Shown piece by piece: positions 16,503 to 25,786 of a DNA stretch of 64,000 bases (positions are counted from its first letter, which is position 1; every line of letters starts with the position of its first letter). The stretch is from Pseudomonas monsensis. Its GTDB lineage: Bacteria > Pseudomonadota > Gammaproteobacteria > Pseudomonadales > Pseudomonadaceae. The stretch spans positions 248,001 to 312,000 of the forward strand of contig NZ_CP077087.1 of the NCBI RefSeq assembly GCF_014268495.2, in the 5' to 3' direction. The translations under genes were made by a program, and so were the position numbers. The notes under the pieces are model-generated. The model did no database searches. It was not told where the DNA came from and saw only the letters and a program-made list of their open reading frames with translations.

Positions 16503-16532
16503 CTGGTTTAACACTCGCTCAAAGGAATACAC

Positions 16533-17300
16533 ATGGATTGGCTGACCAACCCCGAAATCTGGGTTGCCTTCTTTACCCTGACCGCCCTCGAAATCGTTCT
16601 GGGCATCGATAACATCATCATGATTTCGATCTTGGTCAGCCGCATGCCCAAGCACATGCAGCAGCGCACGCGCATCTTCGGCCTGGGCCTGGCGATGATC
16701 ACGCGGATCCTGTTGTTGCTGTCGATCACCTGGGTCATGCGCCTGACCGCCGACCTGTTCGTGGTGTTTGGCCAGGGCATTTCCGGGCGCGACCTGATCC
16801 TGTTCTTCGGTGGCCTGTTCCTTTTGTGGAAGAGCTCGCAAGAGATGTACCACGCGCTGGAAGGCGAAGACGAAAGCGACGAAACCCCCGGTGGCAAGGG
16901 CGGCAACTTCCTGTACACCATCATTCAGATCGCAATCATCGACATCGTGTTCTCGCTGGACTCGGTGATCACCGCTGTCGGCATGGTGTCCCACGTGCCG
17001 GTGATGGTCGCGGCGATCGTCGTCGCCGTGCTGGTGATGATGGCCGCCTCGGGCAAGATCAGCGAATTCATCGACAAGCACCCGTCGCTGAAAATGCTCG
17101 CGCTGTCGTTCCTGCTGGTGGTGGGTACCGTACTGATCGCCGAGTCGTTCGACGTGCATGTACCGAAGGGCTACGTCTACTTCGCCATGGCGTTCTCGCT
17201 GGCCGTTGAAGCGATCAACATCAAGCTGCGCGGCGCGATGGCCAAGAAGAAACAGCAGCAAGATCCAGTGAAACTGCGCAAGGACATTCCGGGGCAGTAA
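16533..17300 (+). CDS. TerC family integral membrane protein
   Basis: A 255-residue protein with about seven membrane segments. The TerC-family acidic membrane motifs are visible: FTLTALEIVLGIDNIIMISI near residue 14 and IAIIDIVFSLDSVITAVGM near 135, plus an acidic loop EGEDESDETPGG. Characterised members export metal ions such as Mn or are linked to tellurite resistance and extracytoplasmic metallation. AAAGGA precedes the ATG. It sits downstream of the citrate transporter but behind a hairpin, so co-transcription is uncertain. Confidence 0.9.
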   Translation: MDWLTNPEIWVAFFTLTALEIVLGIDNIIMISILVSRMPKHMQQRTRIFGLGLAMITRILLLLSITWVMRLTADLFVVFGQGISGRDLILFFGGLFLLWKSSQEMYHALEGEDESDETPGGKGGNFLYTIIQIAIIDIVFSLDSVITAVGMVSHVPVMVAAIVVAVLVMMAASGKISEFIDKHPSLKMLALSFLLVVGTVLIAESFDVHVPKGYVYFAMAFSLAVEAINIKLRGAMAKKKQQQDPVKLRKDIPGQ

Positions 17301-17329
17301 CCGGGTAATCCAGACGCAGGCAATACCCC

Positions 17330-17419
17330 TGTGGGAGCGAGCCTGCTCGCGAAAACGGAGTGTCAGTCGACAACCATGTTGGCTGATCCACCGCTTTCGC
17401 GAGTAGGCTCGCTCCCACA
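17330..17419. repeat. REPIN A (GCGAGCCTGCTCGCG type)
   Basis: Two inverted REP sequences, TGTGGGAGCGAGCCTGCTCG at 17330 and its near-complement ending GCTCGCTCCCACA at 17419, flank about 40 bases. A T-run follows. It occupies the gap after terC. Confidence 0.85.
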
Positions 17420-17450
17420 TTTTTTTGTGCAGCATTCAGGCACCGCGGAC

Positions 17451-17544
17451 CCTGTGGGAGCTGGCTTGCCAGCGATAGCGGAATGTCAGGCGACATCAAT
17501 GTTGGTTGTGCCGACGCCATCGCTGGCAAGCCAGCTCCCACAGG
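17451..17544. repeat. REPIN B (GCTGGCTTGCCAGC type)
   Basis: A doublet with perfect 26-bp arms, CCTGTGGGAGCTGGCTTGCC... at 17451-17476 and its reverse complement at 17519-17544. It is a different REP class from its neighbour 30 bases away. The remaining bases to 17729 hold no feature I can support beyond the ribosome site of the next gene. Confidence 0.85.
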
Positions 17545-17729
17545 GGCGGCGTTGATTTAAATGGGAGTGAATGAAGCGCTGTTCATGACACTTTTGTTTC
17601 AATCAGCACTTTAGCTGTGCAATGCTGGCGCCCAGACCGTTAGCCAACTACAGCTTAAGTACAAGACGTAGAAACAGCGCGGTACCGTCAACTTGCCCCT
17701 CTGGGGCGCTGCGACTACAGGGGGTCTGC

Positions 17730-19388
17730 ATGCTCACCCTGCTCAATCTGCTTTCCGCCGTGGCCTTGTTGATCTGGGGCACGCACATCGTCCGGACCGG
17801 CATCCTGCGGGTGTACGGCACCAACCTGCGCCACGTCATTGGTCAAAACATGTCCAAGCGCTGGCTCGCCTTTGTCGCCGGCATCGTCGTCACCTCGATG
17901 GTGCAGAGCAGCAACGCCACCGCGATGCTCGTGACGTCTTTCGTTGGCCAGGGCCTGATGGCGCTGACCCCGGCGCTGGCGACCATGCTCGGCGCCGACG
18001 TCGGGACCGCGCTGATGGCGCGGGTGCTGACGTTCGATCTGTCGTGGCTGTCGCCGCTGCTGATCTTTCTCGGGGTGATTTTCTTCCTCTCGCGCAAACA
18101 GACGCGGCTTGGGCAGATGGGCCGGGTCAGCATCGGTCTGGGGTTGATCATTCTCGCGCTGCAACTGATCGTCGAGGCCGCCGCACCGATCACCCACGCC
18201 CAAGGGGTGAAAGTGATTTTCGCCTCGCTCACCGGCGACATCCTCCTCGACGCCCTGGTCGGCGCCTTGTTCGCGATGATTTCCTACTCCAGCCTCGCCG
18301 CCGTGCTGCTGACCGCGACCCTTGCTGGCGCCAGCGTGATCAGCCTGCCGGTGGCGATCGGCCTGGTGATCGGTGCCAACATCGGCAGCGGCATTCTGGC
18401 GTTCATGAGCACCAGCATGCAGAACGCCGCCGGCCGGCAAGTGGCGCTGGGCAGCCTGCTGTACAAACTGATCGGCCTGCTGCTGATCATTCCGGTGCTC
18501 GATCCGCTGGTGCACTGGATGGACGGGCTGGATTTCAGCCCGCAGGAAATGGTCATTGGCTTCCATCTGCTCTACAACACCGCGCGGTGCCTGATTCTGC
18601 TGCCGTCGGTGGCGCCAATGGCGCGACTCTGCGCATGGCTGCTGCCTGAGCGGCCGGAGGTCAACGGCACGGCCAGGCCACGCCATCTCGACGCCACCGC
18701 GTTGTCGACGCCGAGTCTGGCCCTGGCCAATGCCGCGCGGGAAACCCTGCGCATGGGTGATCTGCTGGAAAACATGCTCGACGCCACTCTCGCCGTGTTG
18801 CGCGGCAAGCAAACGGCGGTCACTCAGGAAATCCGCTCGTTGAGCGATGACATCGAGTCGCTTTACAGCGCGATCAAACTGTATCTCGCGCAAATGCCCC
18901 GCGAAGACCTTGGTGAGCAAGACAGCCGGCGCTGGGCCGAGATCATCGAACTGGCGATCAACCTGAAACTGGCCAGTGATCTGATCGAACGCATGCTGCG
19001 CAAGATTCAGCAGCAGAAGACCTCACAGCGGCGTTCGTTTTCCGAAGAGGGGCTGGAGGACCTGACCGGTCTGCAACAGCAATTGACCGCCAACCTGCGC
19101 CTGGGCCTGTCGGTGTTTCTCAGCAGCGACAAGGAAAGCGCCCGCCAGTTGTTGCGCGAGAAACGTCGCTTTCGTGCACAGGAACGGCGTCTGGCCCATG
19201 CCCATGTCAGCCGTTTGCAACGTAAGATCGTGCAGAGTCTGGAAACCAGTTCATTGCACCTGGAGCTGATTGCGGATATGAAGCGCTTGAATTCGCTGTT
19301 TTGCAGCAGTGCTTACGTGGTGCTGGAAACGACGGATACCGGGGCGCTGGAAGCGGATGATATTGCCGACATTACGCATTCGCCTTGA
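17730..19388 (+). CDS. Na/Pi cotransporter family protein with PhoU-like tail
   Basis: A 552-residue inner-membrane protein. Residues 1-310 contain two Na/Pi-cotransporter repeats with the signature-like VTSMVQSSNATAMLVTSFV (about 55-73) and ISYSSLAAVLLTATLAG (about 189-205). The C-terminal 200 residues are charged and helical, resembling PhoU domains, as in YjbB-type phosphate exporters. The frame is open from 17622, but ATG 17730 has AGGGGG just upstream and starts the first membrane helix. It stands alone between repeat elements. Confidence 0.88.
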   Translation: MLTLLNLLSAVALLIWGTHIVRTGILRVYGTNLRHVIGQNMSKRWLAFVAGIVVTSMVQSSNATAMLVTSFVGQGLMALTPALATMLGADVGTALMARVLTFDLSWLSPLLIFLGVIFFLSRKQTRLGQMGRVSIGLGLIILALQLIVEAAAPITHAQGVKVIFASLTGDILLDALVGALFAMISYSSLAAVLLTATLAGASVISLPVAIGLVIGANIGSGILAFMSTSMQNAAGRQVALGSLLYKLIGLLLIIPVLDPLVHWMDGLDFSPQEMVIGFHLLYNTARCLILLPSVAPMARLCAWLLPERPEVNGTARPRHLDATALSTPSLALANAARETLRMGDLLENMLDATLAVLRGKQTAVTQEIRSLSDDIESLYSAIKLYLAQMPREDLGEQDSRRWAEIIELAINLKLASDLIERMLRKIQQQKTSQRRSFSEEGLEDLTGLQQQLTANLRLGLSVFLSSDKESARQLLREKRRFRAQERRLAHAHVSRLQRKIVQSLETSSLHLELIADMKRLNSLFCSSAYVVLETTDTGALEADDIADITHSP

Positions 19389-19440
19389 ACGTCTGGGGCT
19401 GGGGTCAGTCAGTAACTCAGAGTTCAGCCTCAAGGACGTC

Positions 19441-19513
19441 TTCGCTGGCAAGCCAGCTCCCGCAGGGTTTTGTGAACGCCGTAAATCCTTGTGGGAGCTG
19501 GCTTGCCAGCGAT
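19441..19513. repeat. REPIN C (GCTGGCTTGCCAGC type)
   Basis: TTCGCTGGCAAGCCAGCTCC at 19441 and GTGGGAGCTGGCTTGCCAGC ending near 19511 are inverted REP copies with a short 20-base spacer, between the Na/Pi gene and the M16 peptidase. One base differs (CCCGCAGG against CCTTGTGGG). Confidence 0.8.
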
Positions 19514-19565
19514 GGGGCCCTGACTGACGACACGGATCTCCAAATCAGCCGTACGGAAGCCTGTT

Positions 19566-20954
19566 ATGCGTTGCCTGTTGTTCGCCTGTCTGTTGCTCGG
19601 TTCCCTGCCCGCCTTCGCCGTTGATCGCTTTCAGGTCGAAGGCTATGCGCTGCCCAATGGTTTGCAGCTGTTGCTCAAGCCCGGCACCGAACGCGGGCAT
19701 GTGGCGATCCGCCTGGTGGTCGGCGTCGGCCTCGACGATTTCGACTGCGATGAAAAAGAGCTGCCGCACCTGCTGGAACACCTGCTGTTCAGTGGCGTCG
19801 ACGCTACTGGCGAAGGCGGACTGGAAGAGCGCATGCAGGCGCTGGGCGGCGAGTGGAACGCATTCACCAGCAACGCCGACACCACGTTCGTCATCGAAGC
19901 CCCGGCGAAGAACCAGCGCAAGGTGCTCGACCTGCTGCTCGGCCTGCTGACTCAGACCCGCATTGACGACAACGCGATCAACGCCGCCAAACGCGTGGTC
20001 GAGCGCGAGGACGGCGGCCATTACACGCGTCTGCAGCGTTTTCTCGACCGCCAGGATCTGGGCCACACCGCGAGCAATCAACTGGCGGTGGAACTGGGCC
20101 TGAAATGCCCGCAACGTGCGGAAGTCGGTCACCTGACCCAGGCGCAACTGGAGAAGGTGCGCAAGACCTGGTACGCGCCGAACAACATGTCCCTGATCGT
20201 CGTCGGCGAGCTCGATAAACTGCTGCCGGCCTATCTGGAGCGCACCTGGGGCGCGCTCGAAGCCGTGGACCCGGCCGAGCACCGTGAGCTGCCGGACATC
20301 CGCACCAGTGCGGCCCATGAACGCACGCTCACTCGCGGCTTCATCGGCGACAGTGCCAAGCTGCACTGGCTGGTGCCGGAGCCGGTGCTCGACGATCAGT
20401 ACGACGAAACCTTCGACATCCTCAAGGACTACCTCGACTGGGCGCTGTACCGGCAGATCCGCCTGAACCACGGTTTGTCCTACGGGCCATGGGCCGAGCG
20501 TGAGGTGTTTGGCGGGGTCGGTTTCATGAGTCTCAATGCCGACGTGGATCGCGATGACCTTGCCGAAGCGCAACAGGTGCTGGAAGACCTGAAGGCCGAC
20601 TTGCTGAAAAACGGCCTCGACCCCGACACCTTCGCCCGGATCAAACAGGCCGCCATCGCCCATCAGGCCTGGGCCGTGCAAGGCAACAGCGCGATGGCTG
20701 ATTATTACTGGAGCGCGCTGGGCGACTACGAGGACGGGCGCTTTGCCAACCCCGCCCGCGAGCTGCAAGGCGTGACGCTGGAAACGGCAAACAAGGCCAT
20801 GCGCGAATTGCTGTTGCAGCCGGGGTATCTGCGGATCGAGAAGCCGTTGATCAGTGATGATGAGGCGCTGTGGCTGATTGCCGGCGGTCTCGGCCTGGTG
20901 TTGCTGGGGCTGATTGGCTGGCGCCTGCACCGCCGAAAATCCGCCGGACACTGA
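19566..20954 (+). CDS. M16 family zinc metallopeptidase, membrane-anchored
   Basis: A 462-residue insulinase-family protease. A signal peptide covers residues 1-18. The inverted zinc motif HLLEH is at 68-72 (His68, Glu71, His72), with a downstream Glu candidate in NAAKRVVERED near 145. A second, inactive M16 half follows. Unusually, the C-terminus has a membrane helix (LWLIAGGLGLVLLGLIGW, about 437-454) and a basic tail, so the peptidase is probably in the periplasm anchored to the inner membrane. CGGAAG precedes the ATG. The substrate is unknown. Confidence 0.88.
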   Translation: MRCLLFACLLLGSLPAFAVDRFQVEGYALPNGLQLLLKPGTERGHVAIRLVVGVGLDDFDCDEKELPHLLEHLLFSGVDATGEGGLEERMQALGGEWNAFTSNADTTFVIEAPAKNQRKVLDLLLGLLTQTRIDDNAINAAKRVVEREDGGHYTRLQRFLDRQDLGHTASNQLAVELGLKCPQRAEVGHLTQAQLEKVRKTWYAPNNMSLIVVGELDKLLPAYLERTWGALEAVDPAEHRELPDIRTSAAHERTLTRGFIGDSAKLHWLVPEPVLDDQYDETFDILKDYLDWALYRQIRLNHGLSYGPWAEREVFGGVGFMSLNADVDRDDLAEAQQVLEDLKADLLKNGLDPDTFARIKQAAIAHQAWAVQGNSAMADYYWSALGDYEDGRFANPARELQGVTLETANKAMRELLLQPGYLRIEKPLISDDEALWLIAGGLGLVLLGLIGWRLHRRKSAGH

Positions 20955-20955
20955 A

Positions 20956-20977
20956 CCTGTAGGCTCACGCCTACAGG
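20956..20977. terminator. hairpin after the M16 gene
   Basis: CCTGTAGGC (20956-20964) and GCCTACAGG (20969-20977) form a perfect 9-bp stem two bases after the stop codon. No T-run follows. It resembles the hairpin after aroE. Confidence 0.5.
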
Positions 20978-21074
20978 GGAATGAGTTGTGTTCTGGTGAC
21001 CACCAACCTCGCCACAGACGCCTGCGGACGGTACTCTGTCGGGGTTTTTTCCTCTCCAGCCGTGAACTGCCCAC

Positions 21075-22103
21075 ATGCCAAAAATCCCCGACCTGATCCA
21101 GCGCATTCTCGAACTGATGAAGCGCTATCCCGGGGTCATTGCGCTTGGCGGTTTCATCTCCGGGGTCGGCAGTTTCATTCTGGTCGATCGCCAGCAGGGG
21201 CTGGCGAGCTGGATCACCATCATCATGCTGCTGAGCTGGATCTGGCTGATGCTGGAAAACACCCTGACCGGGCTGTTCACGCGGATCTTCAAGCGGGAAA
21301 TTCCGCAACCGCTGCTGCGCTACGCAACGCAGATGATCCACCAGGAAAGCCTGTTTTTCGTCCTGCCGTTCTTCTTCATCACCACCACCTGGAACAGCGG
21401 CCAACTGATCTTCACCGGCCTGCTGTGCATCGCCGCGCTGATTTCGATTGTCGATCCGCTCTATTACAAATGGCTGGCGCCACGACGCTGGGCGTTTCTC
21501 GCGCTGCACACCCTGACCCTGTTCGCTGCCCTGCTCACCGCCCTGCCGGTGATCATGCACCTGACCACCGCGCAGAGTTTCAAATGGGCGCTGGGCACGG
21601 CGGTGGTGTTGTCGTTCCCGAGTCTGGCGTCGATCTTCCCGATCCGCACCGTGCGCAACGCGCTGGCCATTCTGTGCATCACTTTCGGCATCGGCGCGGT
21701 CGGCTGGACGCTACGCTCGTGGGTGCCGCCGGCGACGCTGTGGATGACCGACGTGGCGATCAGCACTCAGTTGCAGGACCGCACCCCCGGCGCCAGCCTC
21801 GACGAGGTCAGCGCCGAGCAGATCCGCAACGGCGGCCTCTACGCCTACACCGCGATCAATGCGCCGCGCGGGCTGGATGAGCGGATCTATCACGTGTGGC
21901 AGTTCAACGGCCAGGAAGTCGACCGCATTGCCCTCGATATCCACGGCGGGCGCAAGGAAGGCTACCGGGCGTGGACGCACAAGCAGAACTTCCCTGGCAA
22001 CCCGGCCGGCAAATGGCAGGTGCGGGTGTTGACCGAGGATGGCCAGGTGATTGGCGTATTGCGCTTCGAAGTCACAGACAGCACAGCGACCAAAGAAAAG
22101 TAA
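21075..22103 (+). CDS. DUF5924 / DUF2914-type membrane protein
   Basis: A 342-residue protein. Residues 1-225 contain about seven hydrophobic segments. The last 110 residues form a soluble domain with ISTQLQDRTPG, YAYTAINAPRGLDERIYHVW and GKWQVRVLTEDGQVIGVLRF, which matches my recollection of DUF2914 domains. Function is unknown. It precedes the MCE transport genes by 54 bases on the same strand and may be co-transcribed, but no functional link is known to me. No strong ribosome site is visible. Confidence 0.75.
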   Translation: MPKIPDLIQRILELMKRYPGVIALGGFISGVGSFILVDRQQGLASWITIIMLLSWIWLMLENTLTGLFTRIFKREIPQPLLRYATQMIHQESLFFVLPFFFITTTWNSGQLIFTGLLCIAALISIVDPLYYKWLAPRRWAFLALHTLTLFAALLTALPVIMHLTTAQSFKWALGTAVVLSFPSLASIFPIRTVRNALAILCITFGIGAVGWTLRSWVPPATLWMTDVAISTQLQDRTPGASLDEVSAEQIRNGGLYAYTAINAPRGLDERIYHVWQFNGQEVDRIALDIHGGRKEGYRAWTHKQNFPGNPAGKWQVRVLTEDGQVIGVLRFEVTDSTATKEK

Positions 22104-22157
22104 TCCGGTTCGTGCTATTACGTTAGTTCGCTCAACAGACGAACAAGCACGGAGCTT

Positions 22158-23306
22158 ATGACCAGCCGTTCGATCACCGGCAGTGCCCACCTGGACACGT
22201 CGATCAGCCCTGCCCGCCTGCGGGTCATCGGAGACTGGACGCTCGCCCATTACGCCGAGCTCAAGCACCTGAGCGAGTCGCTGCGCGGCCAGTACGACGC
22301 CAATACTCCGATCGACCTTAATGGCCTTGGCACCCTCGATACCGCCGGTGCCTCGTTGCTGGTGGAGTTGCTCGGTTCCGAGCGCCTGGGCAAGTCCGCC
22401 GAACATCCCGATTGCACCTTGTCCTCGGCCGACCGTGCCTTGTTGCAAACCGTTTACTGCTCGCTGACCGATTTCTGTGTACCGATCAAGGAGCCGGAAG
22501 TCAGCGTCAGCGTGCAATTGCTCACGCGCATCGGACGTGCCGTGGACACGGTCTGGCAGGACACCCTGCAACTGCTCGGCTTCGTCGGGCTGATTCTGGA
22601 AACCATCGCGCGTAACCTGTTTCGGCCCAAACGCTGGCGGATCACGCCGATGATCGCGCACATCGAACAGACCGGCCTCGACGCTGCGCCGATCGTGGCG
22701 CTGCTGACCTTTCTGGTCGGTGCGGTGGTGGCCTTTCTCGGCGCGACGGTGCTGGCCAGTTTCGGCGCGACGATCTTTACCGTGGACCTGGTGGGATTCT
22801 CCTTCCTGCGCGAATTCGGGGTGTTGCTCACGGCGATCCTGATGGCCGGGCGCACCGCCAGTGCCTTCACCGCGCAAATCGGCTCGATGAAGGCCAACGA
22901 AGAAATCGACGCGATCCGCACCCTCGGCCTCGACCCGATGGAACTGTTGGTGGTGCCGCGCGTGCTGGCGATGCTGGTGGCGCTGCCGATGCTGACGTTT
23001 CTGGCGATGCTCTGCGGGATCATCGGCGGTGGCGTGGTGTGTGCGGTGTCGTTGGGGATTTCGCCGGCGATGTTCCTTTCGCTGCTGCAAAGCGACATTG
23101 GCATCCAGCACTTTCTGGTCGGCTTGGTGAAGGCACCGATTTTCGCTTTCCTGATTGCCGCGATTGGTTGCCTGGAAGGTTTCAAGGTCAGTGGCAGCGC
23201 CGAGTCGGTCGGCGCGCACACCACGTCTGCGGTGGTGCAGTCGATTTTCGTGGTGATTGTGCTCGACGCGGTGGCCGCACTGTTCTTCATGGAGATGGGC
23301 TGGTGA
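22158..23306 (+). CDS. MlaE-type ABC permease with N-terminal STAS-like region
   Basis: Inner-membrane permease of an MCE (Mla-like) phospholipid transport system, 382 residues. The first 110 residues are soluble and resemble a STAS domain (LNGLGTLDTAGASLLVELLG), as in the fused MlaB-MlaE type. The MlaE core has VGFSFLREFGVLLTAILMAGR, SAFTAQIGSMKANEEIDAI and LGLDPMELLVVPRVLAML. CGGAG precedes the ATG. The stop overlaps the ATPase start. This is a paralogue-style gene set, not the classic mlaFEDCB layout. Confidence 0.92.
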   Translation: MTSRSITGSAHLDTSISPARLRVIGDWTLAHYAELKHLSESLRGQYDANTPIDLNGLGTLDTAGASLLVELLGSERLGKSAEHPDCTLSSADRALLQTVYCSLTDFCVPIKEPEVSVSVQLLTRIGRAVDTVWQDTLQLLGFVGLILETIARNLFRPKRWRITPMIAHIEQTGLDAAPIVALLTFLVGAVVAFLGATVLASFGATIFTVDLVGFSFLREFGVLLTAILMAGRTASAFTAQIGSMKANEEIDAIRTLGLDPMELLVVPRVLAMLVALPMLTFLAMLCGIIGGGVVCAVSLGISPAMFLSLLQSDIGIQHFLVGLVKAPIFAFLIAAIGCLEGFKVSGSAESVGAHTTSAVVQSIFVVIVLDAVAALFFMEMGW

Positions 23307-24106
23307 GTCGTCTACCCCGCGCGCCCTCGGAGGCGGTGATCGAAGTCCGTGGCCTGGGCAATCGCTTCGGTTCGCAAAGCGTGCACGAGCACCTCGATCT
23401 GGATTTGTACAAGGGCGAAATCCTTGCCGTGGTTGGCGGCTCGGGGAGTGGCAAGTCGGTGTTGCTGCGCAGCATCGTCGGTTTGCGCCAACCCAGCGAA
23501 GGCAACGTGAAAGTGTTCGGCCAGAACTTGCCGAGCCTGTCCGAACACGAGCGCTCGCTGGTCGAACGGCGGTTTGGCGTGCTGTTCCAGAAAGGCGCGT
23601 TGTTTTCCTCGCTGACGGTGACCGAGAACGTCGCCCTGCCCCTCATCGAACATGCAGGCCTGAGCCGCGACGATGCCGAACACCTGGCGGCGGTGAAACT
23701 GGCGTTGGCCGGGCTGCCGCTGTCGGCGGCGGACAAATACCCGGCCTCGCTGTCCGGCGGCATGATCAAACGCGCCGCGCTGGCCCGGGCGCTGGCGCTG
23801 GATCCGGACATTCTGTTTCTCGATGAACCCACCGCTGGTCTTGATCCGATTGGTGCGGCGCAATTCGATCAATTGATCCTGACCCTGCGCGATGCGCTCG
23901 GCCTCAGCGTGTTTCTGGTCACTCACGACCTCGACACGCTTTACACCATCACCGACCGCGTGGCGGTGCTGGCGCAGAAGAAAGTGCTGGTCGCCGGCCC
24001 CATCGACGTCGTCTCGGAAACCGACGACGCGTGGATTCACGAATACTTCCACGGCCCGCGCGGCCGCTCGGCGCTGGACGCCGCCAAACTGCTCAACGAG
24101 GTCTGA
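23303..24106 (+). CDS. MlaF-type ABC transporter ATP-binding protein
   Basis: The ATPase of the lipid transporter, 267 residues. It has Walker A GGSGSGKSV, signature LSGGMIKRAALARAL and Walker B ILFLDEPTAGLDP, with the H-loop in LVTHDLDTL. The start is GTG at 23303, overlapping the permease stop (GTGA); the peptide begins SRLPRAPSEAVIEVRG. It would pair with the MlaE-type permease and drive transport by the MCE protein encoded two bases downstream. Confidence 0.93.
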   Translation: MSRLPRAPSEAVIEVRGLGNRFGSQSVHEHLDLDLYKGEILAVVGGSGSGKSVLLRSIVGLRQPSEGNVKVFGQNLPSLSEHERSLVERRFGVLFQKGALFSSLTVTENVALPLIEHAGLSRDDAEHLAAVKLALAGLPLSAADKYPASLSGGMIKRAALARALALDPDILFLDEPTAGLDPIGAAQFDQLILTLRDALGLSVFLVTHDLDTLYTITDRVAVLAQKKVLVAGPIDVVSETDDAWIHEYFHGPRGRSALDAAKLLNEV

Positions 24107-24107
24107 C

Positions 24108-25046
24108 ATGGAAACCCGAGCCCATCATGTGTTGATCGGCCTGTTCACCGTGATAGTGGTGGCTGGCGCCCTGCTCTTCGGTCTGTTCCTGGCCAAGTCC
24201 AGTGTCGACACCGAGTTCAAGGATTACGAGATTGTCTTCAGCGAGGCGGTCAGCGGGCTGTCCAAGGGCAGCCCGGTGCAGTACAGCGGGATCAAGGTCG
24301 GCGATGTGATCAATCTGCGCCTTGATCCCAAAGATCCACGGCGCGTGCTGGCGCGGATTCGTCTGGGCGGCGACACGCCGGTCAAGGAGGACACCCAGGC
24401 CAAACTGGCGCTGGCCGGGATCACCGGTACGTCGATCATCCAGCTCAGCGGCGGCACACCGGAGAGCCCGAAGCTGCGTGGCCATGACGGCAACCTGCCG
24501 ACCATCGTTGCGTCGCCCTCGCCTATTTCGCGGCTGCTCAATGACAGTAACGATTTGATGAGCGGCATCACCGCGCTGCTGAGCAATGCCAATCAGATGT
24601 TTTCCCCGGAGAACGTCGAGCGCGTCAGCAACACCCTGGCCCATCTGGAGCAGACCACCGGCTCGATCAACGATCAGCGCGGCGACCTGCGCCAGGCCAT
24701 GCAGCAACTGGCGAGTGTCGGCAAACAGGCCAGCAACATGCTCGAGCAGACGTCGCTTCTGATGCGCAACGCCAATGGCCTGCTCAACGATCAGGGCAAA
24801 CAGGCGCTCGGCAGTGCCGAGCAGGCGATGAAGTCGCTGGAACAGAGCAGCGCGACGATCAACACGTTGCTGAGCAAGAACGAAAATTCCCTCGACAACG
24901 GCATGCAGGGCCTCAATGGCCTGGCCCCGGCCATCCGCGAACTGCGCGAGACGCTGACCTCGCTGCGCGCCATTTCCCAACGCCTTGAAGCCAACCCCAG
25001 CGGTTACTTGCTGGGCCGTGACAAGAACAAGGAATTCACGCCATGA
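24108..25046 (+). CDS. MlaD-type MCE substrate-binding protein
   Basis: A 312-residue protein anchored in the inner membrane by one N-terminal helix (VLIGLFTVIVVAGALLFGLF, about 7-26) with the rest in the periplasm. One MCE domain covers about 36-115 (VSGLSKGSPVQYSGIKVGDV). A long helical C-terminal part follows (about 160-300), typical of MCE proteins that build a needle or tunnel for lipid passage. It overlaps the downstream lipoprotein gene by 4 bases (ATGA). Confidence 0.92.
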   Translation: METRAHHVLIGLFTVIVVAGALLFGLFLAKSSVDTEFKDYEIVFSEAVSGLSKGSPVQYSGIKVGDVINLRLDPKDPRRVLARIRLGGDTPVKEDTQAKLALAGITGTSIIQLSGGTPESPKLRGHDGNLPTIVASPSPISRLLNDSNDLMSGITALLSNANQMFSPENVERVSNTLAHLEQTTGSINDQRGDLRQAMQQLASVGKQASNMLEQTSLLMRNANGLLNDQGKQALGSAEQAMKSLEQSSATINTLLSKNENSLDNGMQGLNGLAPAIRELRETLTSLRAISQRLEANPSGYLLGRDKNKEFTP

Positions 25047-25666
25047 AGCTGACTCACTTCGCCCTCCTCGCCGGTTTCTCGCTGCTCGGCGCGTGCTCGA
25101 TCCTGCCTCAGGCCGATCCGTCGGACGTGTATCGCCTGCCACCGGCCCAGGCGCCCGCCTCGGCCAGCTCAGCCGCCGCTCAGTCCTGGTCGCTGCGACT
25201 GAACAAGCTGCAGGCCAGCGAGGCGTTGAACCGGCCGACCATTGCAGTGATTCCGCAGGGTGATGTGATCAGCAGCTACAAAGGCTCGCGCTGGAGCGAT
25301 CCGGCACCGGTGCTGGTGCGCAATCGACTGCTCGATGGCTTTGTGCGTGATGGCCGGGTGACGTTGCTGAGTACCGATGACAGCAACTTTGCGGCGGATC
25401 TGGAGCTGGGCGGCAGTTTGCAGGCGTTTCAGACCGAGTATCAGGGCAGTCAGGCCAGCGCTGTGGTGCGGGTCGATGCGTTGCTGGTGCGTGGCTATGA
25501 CCAGAAGATTCTCGCCAGCCGCCGCTTTGAAGAGCGTCAGCCGCTGAGCGATGTGCAGGTGCCAGCGGTGGTTGCGGGGTTTGGCCAGGCCAGTGATCGG
25601 CTGACCGCCAAAGTCGTGGCTTGGGCTGTAGACCAAGGCCAAAAACTCGCCCCCCCAAAACCTTAA
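25043..25666 (+). CDS. ABC-type transport auxiliary lipoprotein (PqiC-like)
   Basis: A 207-residue outer-membrane-type lipoprotein. The lipobox LLGAC places the lipidated Cys at residue 18 after a short signal peptide. The rest fits the ABC transport auxiliary component family (PqiC/YmbA-like), with DVYRLPPAQAP at the mature N-terminus and ILASRRFEERQPL later. It overlaps the MCE gene and ends the four-gene operon. It probably docks the MCE protein at the outer membrane. Confidence 0.88.
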   Translation: MKLTHFALLAGFSLLGACSILPQADPSDVYRLPPAQAPASASSAAAQSWSLRLNKLQASEALNRPTIAVIPQGDVISSYKGSRWSDPAPVLVRNRLLDGFVRDGRVTLLSTDDSNFAADLELGGSLQAFQTEYQGSQASAVVRVDALLVRGYDQKILASRRFEERQPLSDVQVPAVVAGFGQASDRLTAKVVAWAVDQGQKLAPPKP

Positions 25667-25683
25667 GCCCGACACACAACCCC

Positions 25684-25773
25684 TGTGGGAGCGAGCTTGC
25701 TCGCGAATGCGTCCGGTCAGTCAACATCATCGCTGAATGACCCACCGCATTCGCGAGCAAGCTCGCTCCCACA
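25684..25773. repeat. REPIN D (GCGAGCTTGCTCGCG type)
   Basis: A doublet with perfect 28-bp arms, TGTGGGAGCGAGCTTGCTCG... at 25684-25711 and its reverse complement at 25746-25773. It lies between the converging lipoprotein and SpmAB genes and could also act as a bidirectional terminator. Confidence 0.88.
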
Positions 25774-25786
25774 ATGGGATTAGTGG

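Noticed and set aside
19545..21560. 671-codon minus-strand frame opposite the M16 gene
   Set aside because: Residue content (Gln/His/Arg-rich) and overlap with a clear peptidase mark it as a shadow.
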